Shown here piece by piece: positions 41,299 through 50,429 of a stretch of 64,000 nucleotides of DNA. The position numbers were made by a program, and so were the translations under genes. The notes under the pieces were generated by a model. The model worked only from the letters and a program-made list of their open reading frames with translations. It made no database searches and was not told the origin of the DNA. The DNA lies in the NCBI GenBank assembly GCA_034432795.1, contig DAOUBF010000088.1:1-64000 (forward strand), given 5' to 3'. The first letter of the stretch is position 1, and each line of letters starts with the position of its first letter. Source of the DNA: DAOUBF01 sp034432795 (GTDB lineage: Bacteria > Chloroflexota > Anaerolineae > DSLN01).

Positions 41299-43709
41299 TG
41301 CCTGCGGAGCTTTCACCCGAACACCTGCGGCGCGTCTGCCCGCCTGAACGCTTTCATTTTCAGAGCACCGCCGAGTTGCCCCACACCGATGAGATCATCG
41401 GCCAGCCACGCGGCACGCGGGCGATTGAGTTTGGCATCGGCATTAAAAGCCCCGGCTTCCATATCTACATCATGGGCCCTGCCGGGACCGGGCGCGAGAC
41501 GGCTGTGGCCCGCTTCCTGCGCCAACGGGCAGTGCACGAGCCGACCCCGCCGGACTGGGTGTACGTGTATAATTTCGCCGAGCCGCGCTGCCCGCGCGCG
41601 CTCAGCCTGCCCCCCGGCCTCGGCAGCCGCTTCCGCGACGACATGCGCACGCTCGTGGAGGACCTCCAGCGCGAACTGCCCCGCGCCTTTGAAGCCGAAT
41701 CCTATACCCACGCGGCCGAGGCCATCCAGCACAAGCTGGAGGACGAGAACAATGCCCTCTTCGCCTCCCTCCAGGCCCAGGCGGCAGCCCGCCACTTTAC
41801 CTTTGTGCAAACACCCTCCGGCCCGGCGCCCGCGCCCATGTTGGAGGGGGGCCAGGTGATGCCGCCGGAGGTATACGAAGGCCTGCCGGACGAGGCCAGG
41901 AAACAGCTTGACGAGACGCGCCGCGACCTGCAGGACGCGCTGGAAGACGCCCTGCGCCTGGCCCATCAACGCCAGAAAGCGGCCCAACGGCAGTTGCGCG
42001 ATCTCCAGCGCCAGGTCGCCGCCAGCGTCGTGGACCGCGAGATCGCCGATTTCCGCGAGACCTACGCGGCGGTCGCGGGCGTGCTGAGCTATCTGGATGA
42101 GGTCCGCGCCGACATCCTGGACCACGTGGACATCTTCCTCCCCCGCGAGGGTGAACAATCGGCGGAAGGCCCGCCCACCCGACCCGGTGACCCCTCCGGT
42201 GTGCGCCGCTATGCGGTTAACCTGCTCGTGGACAATAGCAAGACCCAGGGCGCGCCCGTCGTCGTCGCCGATAACCCCACCTACAGCTATCTGATGGGGC
42301 GGATTGAGCACGAGGTGCGCTATGGCGCCCTGGTCACAGACTTCACCCTGGTGAAGGGCGGCGACCTGCATCGCGCCAACGGTGGCTACCTGGTCATCCA
42401 TGCGCCGAATCTCCTCAGTGACCCCTTTGCCTGGTATGCGCTCAAGCGCACGCTCCAGAACCGTCGTATCGCTATTGAGGAGGTGGATACTCGCGCCCCG
42501 GTCGTGCCTACGCTGGTGCTGGAGCCGGAGCCGATCCCACTTGACATAAAAGTTATCCTGCTGGGCAGCCCGCAACTCTACGCCTTCCTCTACGACCAGG
42601 ATGAGGAGTTCCGCGAGACGTTCAGCGTCCGCGCCGATTTTGATGTGGAGATGGAGCGCACGCCGGAGAATGAGCAGCAGATGGCGCTATTCATCGCGGC
42701 CCGCTGTCGCCAGGAGGGCCTGCTCCACTTTGATCCGACCGGTGTGGCCAAGGTGGTGGAGTTCGCCTCGCGGCTGGCCGGCGACCAAAACAAGCTCTCC
42801 ACGCGCTTCGGTGACATCGCCGACCTGGTGCACGAGGCGGCCTATTGGGCGCAGCAGAACGGCCACACGCTGGTGACGGCCGAGGACGTCAACCGGGCGC
42901 TGGAGGAGCAGGTGTATCGCTCCAACATGCTGGAGGAGCGCGAGCGCGCATTGGTGCGCGACGGCATCCTCTTCATTGACACCGAGGGCCAGGTTGTCGG
43001 CCAGGTGAACGGCCTGGCAGCGGTGCTGCAGGTCGGCAACTACGCCTTTGGCCAGCCGCAGCGCATCACCGCCCGCACCTTCATGGGGCGCCTGGGCATC
43101 GTCAACATTGAGCGCGAGGTGGCCCTCGCCGGCCCGATCCACAACAAGGGCGTGATGATCCTGACCGGCTACCTGGGTGGGCAATACGCCCAGGATCAGC
43201 CGCTGACGCTTTCCGCACAGATCACCTTTGAGCAGAGCTACGGGGGCATTGAGGGCGATAGCGCCTCCTCGGCGGAACTGTACGCGCTCATCTCCAGCCT
43301 GTCCGGCATTCCGCTGCGCCAGGACATCGCGGTGACCGGCTCCGTCAACCAGCGGGGGGAGGTCCAGCCGATTGGCGCTGTGACGGAGAAGATAGAGGGC
43401 TTCTACGCCGTGTGCAAGGCGCGCGGGCTGACTGGCAGCCAGGGCGTGATCATCCCGGCGGCGAATGTACGCCACCTGATGCTGCGCGAGGAGGTGGTGC
43501 AGGCGGTGGCGGAAGGCAAATTCCACGTGTGGCCGGTGCGCACGATTGACGAAGGGCTGGAATTGCTCACCGGTGTCCCCGCCGGTGAGCGCGGCCCCGA
43601 TGGCAGCTACCCCGAAGGCACAATCCACCACGCCGTGCAGAAGCGCCTGCGCGAATGGGCCGAGGGCATGGCGCGATTTGAGTCCCCCCGCCCTGTCACG
43701 GGGCCTTAA
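41298..43709 (+). CDS. Lon-like ATP-dependent protease (AAA_32 type)
   Basis: 803 residues. The N-terminal ATPase has IMGPAGTGRETAV, where Arg replaces the Walker Lys as is common in AAA_32/LonB-like members, with a long coiled-coil (DETRRDLQDALEDALRLAHQRQKAAQRQL) inserted. The C-terminal S16 domain shows GDSASSAEL (catalytic Ser) and GAVTEKIEGFYAVC (catalytic Lys). It degrades misfolded or regulatory proteins. It is translationally coupled to dnaN by a one-base overlap, which may be only transcriptional convenience. Confidence 0.9.
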   Translation: MPAELSPEHLRRVCPPERFHFQSTAELPHTDEIIGQPRGTRAIEFGIGIKSPGFHIYIMGPAGTGRETAVARFLRQRAVHEPTPPDWVYVYNFAEPRCPRALSLPPGLGSRFRDDMRTLVEDLQRELPRAFEAESYTHAAEAIQHKLEDENNALFASLQAQAAARHFTFVQTPSGPAPAPMLEGGQVMPPEVYEGLPDEARKQLDETRRDLQDALEDALRLAHQRQKAAQRQLRDLQRQVAASVVDREIADFRETYAAVAGVLSYLDEVRADILDHVDIFLPREGEQSAEGPPTRPGDPSGVRRYAVNLLVDNSKTQGAPVVVADNPTYSYLMGRIEHEVRYGALVTDFTLVKGGDLHRANGGYLVIHAPNLLSDPFAWYALKRTLQNRRIAIEEVDTRAPVVPTLVLEPEPIPLDIKVILLGSPQLYAFLYDQDEEFRETFSVRADFDVEMERTPENEQQMALFIAARCRQEGLLHFDPTGVAKVVEFASRLAGDQNKLSTRFGDIADLVHEAAYWAQQNGHTLVTAEDVNRALEEQVYRSNMLEERERALVRDGILFIDTEGQVVGQVNGLAAVLQVGNYAFGQPQRITARTFMGRLGIVNIEREVALAGPIHNKGVMILTGYLGGQYAQDQPLTLSAQITFEQSYGGIEGDSASSAELYALISSLSGIPLRQDIAVTGSVNQRGEVQPIGAVTEKIEGFYAVCKARGLTGSQGVIIPAANVRHLMLREEVVQAVAEGKFHVWPVRTIDEGLELLTGVPAGERGPDGSYPEGTIHHAVQKRLREWAEGMARFESPRPVTGP

Positions 43710-43738
43710 CCTGGCTCAGGCCAGGGGTTATACAGACC

Positions 43739-43766
43739 CCCGGTTTCTTCAAGAGACCGGGTTTCT
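43739..43766 (+). terminator. Probable terminator after the Lon-like gene
   Basis: CCCGGTTTCTT (43739-43749) pairs with AAGAGACCGGG (43751-43761) with one G-T pair, followed by TTTCT. The arms resemble the GAAACCCG/CGGGTTTC dyad at 49640. Confidence 0.5.
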
Positions 43767-43927
43767 AAGGTCATAGTCTCAGCCCAAGTCGCATCTTATC
43801 GGGTTGCCTTCCATGTAATTTCATGATACACGTAATTACGTGGGGCATGATATGGAAACACGGAATATCGCCAGGCGCAGCGCACCCCATAATCGCTGAG
43901 AAGAACGTGCCGCAGGAGAGTAAATCT

Positions 43928-45625
43928 ATGAGCAACGCGGAGGTGTCCAAAACCCCTAACTTCATCCGTGACATCGTCGCCCAGGATGTGGCGGAGGGCA
44001 AATTCGGCGGGCGCGTGGTCACGCGCTTCCCCCCGGAGCCGAATGGCTATCTGCACATCGGCCACGCCAAAGCCATCTGCCTGGACTTCGGCATCGCGGC
44101 GGAGTTCGGTGGCCGCTGCCATCTGCGCTTTGACGACACCAACCCCACCAAAGAGGAGGCCGAGTACGTCCAGGCGATCATGGAGGATGTGCGCTGGTTG
44201 GGCTTTGATTGGGGGGAGCACCTGTACTTCGCCTCGGATTACTTTGAGCAGCTCTATGAGTGGGCCGTTGAGCTGATCAAGAAGGGCCTGGCCTACGTGG
44301 ACGACCTCTCCCCCGACGAAATCCGCGAGTATCGGGGCACCCTCACCGAGCCGGGGCGGGAAAGCCCCTACCGCAACCGCTCTGTGGAGGAGAACCTGGA
44401 CCTGTTTGCCCGGATGCGCGCGGGCGAATTTGAGGAGGGCACGAAGACGCTCCGCGCCAAGATTGACATGGCCTCGCCCAACCTCAACCTGCGCGACCCG
44501 GTGATGTACCGTATCCGCAAGACCCCACATTACCGCACCGGCGACACCTGGTGCATTTATCCCACCTATGATTGGGCGCACGGCCAATCCGATTCTATTG
44601 AGGGCATCACCCACTCGCTGTGCACTTTGGAGTACGAGGATCACCGCCCGCTTTACGATTGGTTCCTGGACGCGCTGGGCATCCACCATCCCAGGCAGAT
44701 TGAGTTCGCCCGGCTGAACCTGAGCCATACCGTGCTGAGCAAGCGCAAGCTCATCCAACTGGTCAACGAGGGCCACGTGGCTGGCTGGGATGACCCGCGC
44801 ATGCCTACGCTGGCCGGGCTGCGCCGACGCGGCTATACCCCGGAGGCCATCCGCGATTTCTGCGAACGGATCGGCGTCACCAAAGCCGAGAACCTGGTGG
44901 ACATCGCCTTGCTGGAGCACTGCGTGCGCGATGACCTCAACCGGCGGGCGCCGCGCGTCATGGGCGTGCTGCGCCCTCTGAAGGTCGTCATTGAGAATTA
45001 TCCGGAGGGGCAGGTGGAGTGGCTGGAGGCCATCAACAACCCGGAGGACCCCAGCATGGGCACACGCCTGGTGCCGTTCTCGCGGGAGCTGTGGATTGAG
45101 CGGGATGATTTCCGTGAGGTGCCGCCGCCCAAGTACTATCGCCTGTCACCCGGCACGGAGGTGCGCTTACGCTACGCCTACTTCATCAAGTGCGTCGGCA
45201 TAGTCAAGGACGAGCGCACAGGCGAGGTCGTGGAGGTGCGCTGCACCTACGATCCGGCTACGCGGGGCGGCGATGCCCCGGATGGGCGCAAGGTCAAGAG
45301 CACCATCCACTGGGTCTCGGTCCCCCACGCGCTTCAGGCCGAGGTGCGCCTGTACGACCACCTGTTCCTCACGCCTCGGCCCGATGAGGACGAGGACTGG
45401 AAGGCCAGCCTGAACCCGAACTCCCTGGAGCGGCTGACGGATTGCCGCATTGAGCCGTCGGTGCGGGGGGCGCCGCCCGGCACGCGCTATCAGTTTGAGC
45501 GGGTGGGGTACTTCTGCGTGGACCCGGATTCCACCCCGGAGCGGCTGGTGTTCAACCGCACCGTCTCCCTGCGCGATACCTGGGCCAAGATTGAAAAGGC
45601 CCTGAGCGCAGCCCAGGCCGCCTGA
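43928..45625 (+). CDS. glnS: Glutaminyl-tRNA synthetase
   Basis: 565 residues. Class I signature FPPEPNGYLHIGHAKA (HIGH) and a KMSKS-type VLSKRKL loop are present; the GlnRS-specific TPNF.R start and the beta-barrel anticodon domain (PFSRELWIERDDF, FFxFxxxRVGYFCVD at the end) support GlnRS over GluRS. It charges tRNA-Gln with glutamine directly, bypassing GatCAB. AGGAGAG precedes ATG 43928, giving a normal N-terminus, so the longer frame from 43823 is rejected. Confidence 0.95.
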   Translation: MSNAEVSKTPNFIRDIVAQDVAEGKFGGRVVTRFPPEPNGYLHIGHAKAICLDFGIAAEFGGRCHLRFDDTNPTKEEAEYVQAIMEDVRWLGFDWGEHLYFASDYFEQLYEWAVELIKKGLAYVDDLSPDEIREYRGTLTEPGRESPYRNRSVEENLDLFARMRAGEFEEGTKTLRAKIDMASPNLNLRDPVMYRIRKTPHYRTGDTWCIYPTYDWAHGQSDSIEGITHSLCTLEYEDHRPLYDWFLDALGIHHPRQIEFARLNLSHTVLSKRKLIQLVNEGHVAGWDDPRMPTLAGLRRRGYTPEAIRDFCERIGVTKAENLVDIALLEHCVRDDLNRRAPRVMGVLRPLKVVIENYPEGQVEWLEAINNPEDPSMGTRLVPFSRELWIERDDFREVPPPKYYRLSPGTEVRLRYAYFIKCVGIVKDERTGEVVEVRCTYDPATRGGDAPDGRKVKSTIHWVSVPHALQAEVRLYDHLFLTPRPDEDEDWKASLNPNSLERLTDCRIEPSVRGAPPGTRYQFERVGYFCVDPDSTPERLVFNRTVSLRDTWAKIEKALSAAQAA

Positions 45626-45641
45626 GACCTCAGCAGTAGCC

Positions 45642-45669
45642 GTAGGGTAGGTTTCCATACCTGCCACAG
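45642..45669. repeat. Family E repeat copy 1
   Basis: GTAGGGTAGGTTTCCATACC followed by TGCCACAG. It matches 46211-46238 at all but two bases. Contains the dyad AGGT-TTCCAT-ACCT. Confidence 0.65.
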
Positions 45670-45748
45670 CGGTCGTGGTTATCCTTGCCGTGTGGCTTGC
45701 CAAGAAAACGTTTCTGTGCACACCGATGAAAGCAAATGATTAAAGCAA

Positions 45749-46165
45749 ATGATTAAGGAAACCCAAGCGTACCAGGAGCTGCAAGCGTACACGCTCTCTC
45801 ACGGCGATCCTGCATTCATTCATCAGCACGTGGTCGATGCCTGGGCGCTTCAGCATGCCGACGAGTACACCAAACCGATCACGATAACATTCGCGCTCGT
45901 TGGGCTATATTTGCATATAGAGCGAGGTTGGTCTGGGCGGCAGGTGCAGCGTGTCCATATGATCATGGGTCGGCGTAAACGCGTGTGGCCGCAGTGGCTG
46001 GTACCGGTTGAACGCGGGAGTATAACCGTTGAACAGGTGATGGCATGTTCTCCAGGCCCAGAACGAGATCGAGCCATTGAGGCATGGTGCCGATCGGTCT
46101 GGCAGGCATGGCAGGACAATCGGCCGATGGTTGCTGAGTTGCTCCGAGAATACAACATTCAATAA
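45749..46165 (+). CDS. DUF5946-family protein
   Basis: 138 residues starting with AYQELQAYTLSHGDPAFIHQHVVDAWALQHA, the characteristic opening of DUF5946 proteins, and containing ITFALVGLYLHIERGWSGRQVQ and a Trp-rich WPQWLVP. The conserved His residues suggest metal binding, but the family's biochemical role is unknown. The ATG at 45749 is the second of two in a duplicated AAAGCAAATGATT sequence; the first leads to a short frame with a stop. It is flanked by family E repeats on both sides. Confidence 0.8.
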   Translation: MIKETQAYQELQAYTLSHGDPAFIHQHVVDAWALQHADEYTKPITITFALVGLYLHIERGWSGRQVQRVHMIMGRRKRVWPQWLVPVERGSITVEQVMACSPGPERDRAIEAWCRSVWQAWQDNRPMVAELLREYNIQ

Positions 46166-46176
46166 CCAGCAGTAGT

Positions 46177-46269
46177 GGCGGCTATGGAAAGCCGCCCTAC
46201 TGAGACCACAGTAGGGCAGGTTTCCACACCTGCCACAGCAGCAATGGCGGCTATGGAAAGCCGCCCTAC
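46177..46269. repeat. Family E repeat array
   Basis: Two identical 24-base units (46177-46200 and 46246-46269), each starting GGCGGCTATGGAAAGCCGCC (a dyad around TATGGAAA), flank a GTAGGGCAGGTTTCCACACC unit at 46211-46238. The first unit of the latter type is at 45642. Confidence 0.75.
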
Positions 46270-46280
46270 AGGCTGAGACC

Positions 46281-46970
46281 TCAGGCAGCTTCCGTGCCGC
46301 GTTGAAGCCTCTCCAAAATAGACGCCGGGTGTAAACCGCGATAATCTACGATCACCTGGATGACGGCGGGCAGGGCCTGGAGTTCGTGCGGCGCGTGGCT
46401 GGTGGCGACGGCGATGGCGCGCATCCCCGCACGATAGGCGGCTTCCAGGCCCAGCATAGAATCCTCAAATACCAGGCAGCGTTCCGGGGCGATGTGCAAC
46501 CTGCGCGCCGTAGTGAGGTAGATTTCCGGGTCGGGCTTCCCCTTGTTCACGTCGTCTGCACCCACAATGACCTGAAACAGAGGGGCGATGCCCAAGCCCT
46601 CCAACACCAGCCGGATGTTCTCCATCCCGGCAGACGTGGCCACCGCCATAGGGATACCCAGGCGGTGCGCTTCACGCAGGAAGTCCACGAGTCCGGGAAG
46701 CGGTTTCATCTGAGGCAGATACAGGGTGCGATAGATCGCCTCCTTGCGCTCCGCGTAGGCGTTGACCTGTGCCGGAGGGAGTTGATCGCCCAGGACTGCT
46801 CGCAGGATCTCCTCGCTGGTTTTGCCAAACACATGCGCCCGGACCTGGTCTTCCGTGATGTCCACGCCCTGCTCCCGGAAGAACATGAACCATGCCTGAA
46901 CATGGAAGGCCATGTTATCTACGAGCGTGCCGTCCATGTCAAAAATGAAGGCGGGGCGTCCTGAGGCCAT
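46281..46970 (-). CDS. HAD-family phosphatase/phosphomutase (beta-PGM-like)
   Basis: 229 residues with HAD motifs: FIFDMDGTLVDN (nucleophile Asp), a cap domain, AVATSAG (motif II Thr/Ser), GKPDPEIYL (motif III Lys) and CLVFEDSMLGLEAA (motif IV acids). The helical cap and DMDGTLVDN start resemble beta-phosphoglucomutase and sugar-phosphate phosphatases. GGAGG precedes ATG 46970. The substrate is not determinable. It is downstream of the bd-like oxidase genes on the same strand. Confidence 0.9.
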   Translation of the reverse strand: MASGRPAFIFDMDGTLVDNMAFHVQAWFMFFREQGVDITEDQVRAHVFGKTSEEILRAVLGDQLPPAQVNAYAERKEAIYRTLYLPQMKPLPGLVDFLREAHRLGIPMAVATSAGMENIRLVLEGLGIAPLFQVIVGADDVNKGKPDPEIYLTTARRLHIAPERCLVFEDSMLGLEAAYRAGMRAIAVATSHAPHELQALPAVIQVIVDYRGLHPASILERLQRGTEAA

Positions 46971-47015
46971 CCTGTGCCTCCTCTTCCCCCTGGATGTCCA
47001 CGTCCGGCGGGGGCT

Positions 47016-48137
47016 TCAGGCGGGCTGGCGTTCGGCGATCACCACCTGGCGAACCATCCAGGCGACGATGCCCAGGCCGATGACGAACAGCACCAGGAAG
47101 ACGACCAGCGGGCTTAGCTGCAGGTTGACCGGCTCGGCGGTCACGTCCAGGAAGCGGCTCAACTCCGCATTCTGCACGATCTGGCGGCTGATGGCGTTCA
47201 GCGCCACGACGCCGAACTGGGCCAGGCCGGTGAATAAGGCCAGCCGCCGCGTCACCCCCTGGCGCTGTGCCAGGATCAGCAGCCAGGACAGGCCCGGCGC
47301 CAGGGCTGTCAGCGCGGTCAGGATCACCGGCGGCCCGCCCAGCATCAATGCCCGTACCTCCGGGCGCCAGGTTGCGAACACATACCACGCGCCGGTGAGC
47401 GCGAACCAGACCAGGCCCAGGGTGTACAGCTTGAAGGCGAAGCCAGGCGCCCAGCGCCGGTAGGCCTCGCTCTCCCTGCCCGCGAAGAAAGCCGCATCCA
47501 CAACCGTGTACGCCGCCGTCGTGGTCAGCGCCAGGCCGAACATCATCAGCCAGCGCGGCCAGAGGGTAGGATCCCCTGTGTTCAATGCGCCCCCGGTCAC
47601 TGCGCCAGCGGCGTTGGTGCTCTGCCACAGCCCCGGCCAGGCCTCCAGATGGGTCATCAGGCTGAAGTTGTTGGCGAACAGGAAGCCGATAGCGATGAAC
47701 ACAAGCGCCGCGACCCAGCCCACAACCCGCCTGAGGAACGACAGACGCTCGCGGCGCAACGCGGTGACGTAGATGTACACGCCGTAATAGGCCAGGGTGA
47801 GCAGGCCAAAGATGCTGAACCAGGGCCAGGCCATGAGGATGGTGGCGGGGTAGAACACGCGATAATAGGCCACCTGAGTGAACAGGAGCGGCACGATGCC
47901 CAGGTTGACGCCGAGGGCGATGATGATGGGCATCTGGTTGAGCAGGCGCGCCGCCCATCGCCGGGCGTGTTCGCCGCCCAGCACGTGCAAGACCACCGCC
48001 AGGATCAGCCCGGCATACCACAGGTTCATGGGAAGGGTGTGCAGGGCGAAGCCCAGCGTTTTGAAGAAGACGATGAACCAGTAGGGCGCGGGATAGCCCA
48101 ACGGGCTGGTCGGCCCGATCAGATCGGTCGGATCCAT
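47016..48137 (-). CDS. Second subunit of a cytochrome bd-like oxidase
   Basis: 373 residues, nine or ten membrane helices, with a conserved N-terminal segment (PYWFIVFFKTLGFALHTLPMNLWYAGLILAV) holding a His. No haem c motif. It follows the CydA-like subunit by 9 bases with GTAGGAGG before its ATG. CydA-like proteins often pair with a second CydA-like or CydB-like membrane subunit; the sequence here is too divergent to say which. It presumably completes a membrane oxidase complex. Confidence 0.78.
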   Translation of the reverse strand: MDPTDLIGPTSPLGYPAPYWFIVFFKTLGFALHTLPMNLWYAGLILAVVLHVLGGEHARRWAARLLNQMPIIIALGVNLGIVPLLFTQVAYYRVFYPATILMAWPWFSIFGLLTLAYYGVYIYVTALRRERLSFLRRVVGWVAALVFIAIGFLFANNFSLMTHLEAWPGLWQSTNAAGAVTGGALNTGDPTLWPRWLMMFGLALTTTAAYTVVDAAFFAGRESEAYRRWAPGFAFKLYTLGLVWFALTGAWYVFATWRPEVRALMLGGPPVILTALTALAPGLSWLLILAQRQGVTRRLALFTGLAQFGVVALNAISRQIVQNAELSRFLDVTAEPVNLQLSPLVVFLVLFVIGLGIVAWMVRQVVIAERQPA

Positions 48138-48146
48138 GATGACCTC

Positions 48147-49523
48147 CTACCTTTGATTGCCGTAGTACATGCCGGCGGGATGCGGGGGCGCAATGGCGGC
48201 CAGGTATTTCGTCAAGAGTTCGGTCTCCTCGGGCGTCCCCGCCCAGGGCGGCATGAAGAAGTTCACCCGCTCCGGCTGCTGCACCAGGGCGCGGATCATG
48301 TCTGGCGTCCAGCCGCGGATCATCTGGGCGACAGCAGAGTAGCCCACCTCGGCGGCGTGGCAGTCATTGCAGTGGTACTGGAAGAGCACCTGGCCGAGCC
48401 GCACCTGGTCGGCCTCCGGCAGCGCCAGCAGCCTGGCCTCCTCAATCTCGTCCCCGTTCATCACCTGCGGGTACTGCGCCGCCACCAGCGCCTTTGTCCA
48501 CGTCCCGCCTTCCAGATAGCCGCTTTTCCGCAGAGCCGGGATCTCTTCCGGCAATATCTGGTTACTCATGACGACGTTATACACGATGTAGGGCTTGCGC
48601 ACGGCCTCGCGGACGAACTCGCCGGTGGTGATGGCTGCCAGCCCCAGGCCAAAGAACAGGATGGCGAAGCCGGGGCTGAGCCAGCCGGGGTTGCGATAAG
48701 GGCCTAGGTACAGCATAACGAACACTGCCGCAGTCACGGCGAAGATCAGCACCATGAGCACGTTCAACGCGCTGGCTGCCACCAGGGCCGCTTTGGCCGA
48801 TTCGGGCAGGAAGACATACCAGCCCAGGCCGCCCAGGACGACCAGGATGGCCCCGGCCAGCGCCGGGCGCGCCGACCGCGACTCAATCAGGTTGCGCAGT
48901 TCTACATCTTTTACCTTAAAGGTCGCATGGAGATATACGTAGAGCGAGGCCAGCAGGAACGCCCCGCCGGTGCGCGCCAGCACCTGTGGGACGAACTGCG
49001 GGTTGAGGAAGCCCACCCAGAAGTCGCGGTTCTGCGGCCAGGCGCCGGTGTTGAGCATGAAGGCCGTGATGCCGGTGATCAGCACCAGGCTGATCCAGGC
49101 TGAGATGGCGTAAATCCAGCCGATGCGCGTATGTGTCGTGGGGGACAGCCGGCCCCAGTAGTAGTAGAAAATGAAGGCGGAGACGATCTCCAGGACGAAG
49201 AAAACGTACTCCATCCCCCAGCCGAAGACGAAGGTGTGGATCAGGGTCTCGGTCGCCAGAGGCGAAGCCAGGCCGATAGTCCACCAGATGCCCACGCCGG
49301 TGATCGCGCCATACACGACTGTGACCAGGATAAAGAACCAGGCATGGTCCTTGAGATAGGCCAGGTAGCCTTCGTTGCGCGTGCGATAGGCGTAGCCCGT
49401 CTCCACCGCCAGGAACAGCCCGCCGCCCACAGCGTAGTGTGACACGATCACATGGAGCAGCGAAACGAGGGCGATCAGCATGGGCGAGGTCAGGAAGGGG
49501 ACGTGCCACCAGGGGTAATGCAT
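48147..49523 (-). CDS. CydA-like oxidase subunit with C-terminal haem c domain
   Basis: About 458 residues. The first part is CydA-like: helix 1 with LLHVIVSHYAVGGGLF (haem-ligand His) and GWGMEYVFFVLEIVSAFIFYYY (conserved Glu); eight or nine helices. The quinol Q-loop region typical of CydA is not apparent. The last ~90 residues form a cytochrome c domain with CNDCH. bd-superfamily members carrying a haem c domain are known and may accept electrons from cytochrome c rather than quinol. GGAGG precedes ATG 49523. Confidence 0.85.
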   Translation of the reverse strand: MHYPWWHVPFLTSPMLIALVSLLHVIVSHYAVGGGLFLAVETGYAYRTRNEGYLAYLKDHAWFFILVTVVYGAITGVGIWWTIGLASPLATETLIHTFVFGWGMEYVFFVLEIVSAFIFYYYWGRLSPTTHTRIGWIYAISAWISLVLITGITAFMLNTGAWPQNRDFWVGFLNPQFVPQVLARTGGAFLLASLYVYLHATFKVKDVELRNLIESRSARPALAGAILVVLGGLGWYVFLPESAKAALVAASALNVLMVLIFAVTAAVFVMLYLGPYRNPGWLSPGFAILFFGLGLAAITTGEFVREAVRKPYIVYNVVMSNQILPEEIPALRKSGYLEGGTWTKALVAAQYPQVMNGDEIEEARLLALPEADQVRLGQVLFQYHCNDCHAAEVGYSAVAQMIRGWTPDMIRALVQQPERVNFFMPPWAGTPEETELLTKYLAAIAPPHPAGMYYGNQR

Positions 49524-49639
49524 ACTTCCCTCCTTTTGCATCCGGGATCATCCACCCATACTAATTCGCTCTCAGCGCCCCATATAGTGTCATCTGTCAT
49601 CTTCCAGGCATGACAAATGTTATGCTTGGCCAGAGGGTA

Positions 49640-49674
49640 TAGAAACCCGCCGTCTTTGAGATAACGGGTTTCTA
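49640..49674. repeat. Dyad TAGAAACCCG ... CGGGTTTCTA
   Basis: A 10-bp perfect inverted repeat with a 15-base centre, between the divergent bd-like oxidase and DUF402 genes. TATAAT at 49692-49697 follows and is the likely -10 of the DUF402 gene. Confidence 0.6.
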
Positions 49675-49714
49675 CTCGCGGCCTGATCGCCTATAATAGC
49701 CCTTTGAGGATGTC

Positions 49715-50194
49715 ATGGCAACGGAGGACACACGCCCCCTGTTCACTGTACATAAGCTTGACCTGGCCGGCCACGAAGTGATCGCTTACCAGGGGTGGCT
49801 GGTGGCGCGGGACGATCAGCGCATCATCCTGGATGCCCGCTGGCAATGGGAGGCCCGTGACTACGGCTACGCCACCTTTGAGCCGGGTGACCGCTTTCTG
49901 GAGTATTATTATCCCCAGCGCTGGTACACGGTGTTTGAGGTCCGCGCCGCGCAGGACGACACGCTCAAGGGCTGGTACTGTAACATCACCCGCCCGGCCC
50001 AGATTGAGGCGCAGGACATCCGCTCGGTGGACCTGGCGCTGGACCTGTGGGTCTATCCGGACAGGCGGGTCGTGGTGCTGGACGAGGACGAGTTCCAGGC
50101 GTTGGCGTTGACCCCTGCTGAACGCCGGGCAGCGGAGAGCGCTCTGGCGGAGTTGCTCACACTGGCCGCCGCTGGCGCGCTTCCGCCCAGATAA
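49715..50194 (+). CDS. DUF402-domain protein (nucleoside di/triphosphate phosphatase-like)
   Basis: 159 residues with the DUF402 hallmarks YYPQRWYTVFEV, LKGWYCNITRP and DLALDLWVYPD...VLDEDEF. DUF402 proteins include metal-dependent nucleoside di/triphosphate phosphatases and FomD. The acidic residues of the last motif would bind the metal. GAGGA lies a few bases before ATG 49715; a TATAAT 18 bases upstream leaves a very short leader. The biological substrate is unknown. Confidence 0.85.
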   Translation: MATEDTRPLFTVHKLDLAGHEVIAYQGWLVARDDQRIILDARWQWEARDYGYATFEPGDRFLEYYYPQRWYTVFEVRAAQDDTLKGWYCNITRPAQIEAQDIRSVDLALDLWVYPDRRVVVLDEDEFQALALTPAERRAAESALAELLTLAAAGALPPR

Positions 50195-50295
50195 CGCTCA
50201 TTTTTCCCCGTGATCCTGAGCTTCGGACATGGGTTCGGACAACTGCAGCACCCTGCCTGGTCTTATGTCTGAAGTTCGGTTCGGTTCATTAGAGG

Positions 50296-50324
50296 TTGAC
50301 TTTGACGCCAGGTTGTGCTACATT
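50296..50324 (+). promoter_or_regulatory. Promoter of the Crp/Fnr-type regulator
   Basis: TTGACT (50296-50301), 17-base spacer, TACATT (50319-50324). It would give a ~100-base leader before the ATG at 50430. Confidence 0.5.
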
Positions 50325-50429
50325 GCTCTTCAAGAACGCCGGGAGAAGTAAGCGGCCAGGCCCTGATAGAGACGGAGTGGCCACAGGCTGGAAGCCCCCA
50401 CAGGCGCCCGCCGCCGAACGTCGCCGACA

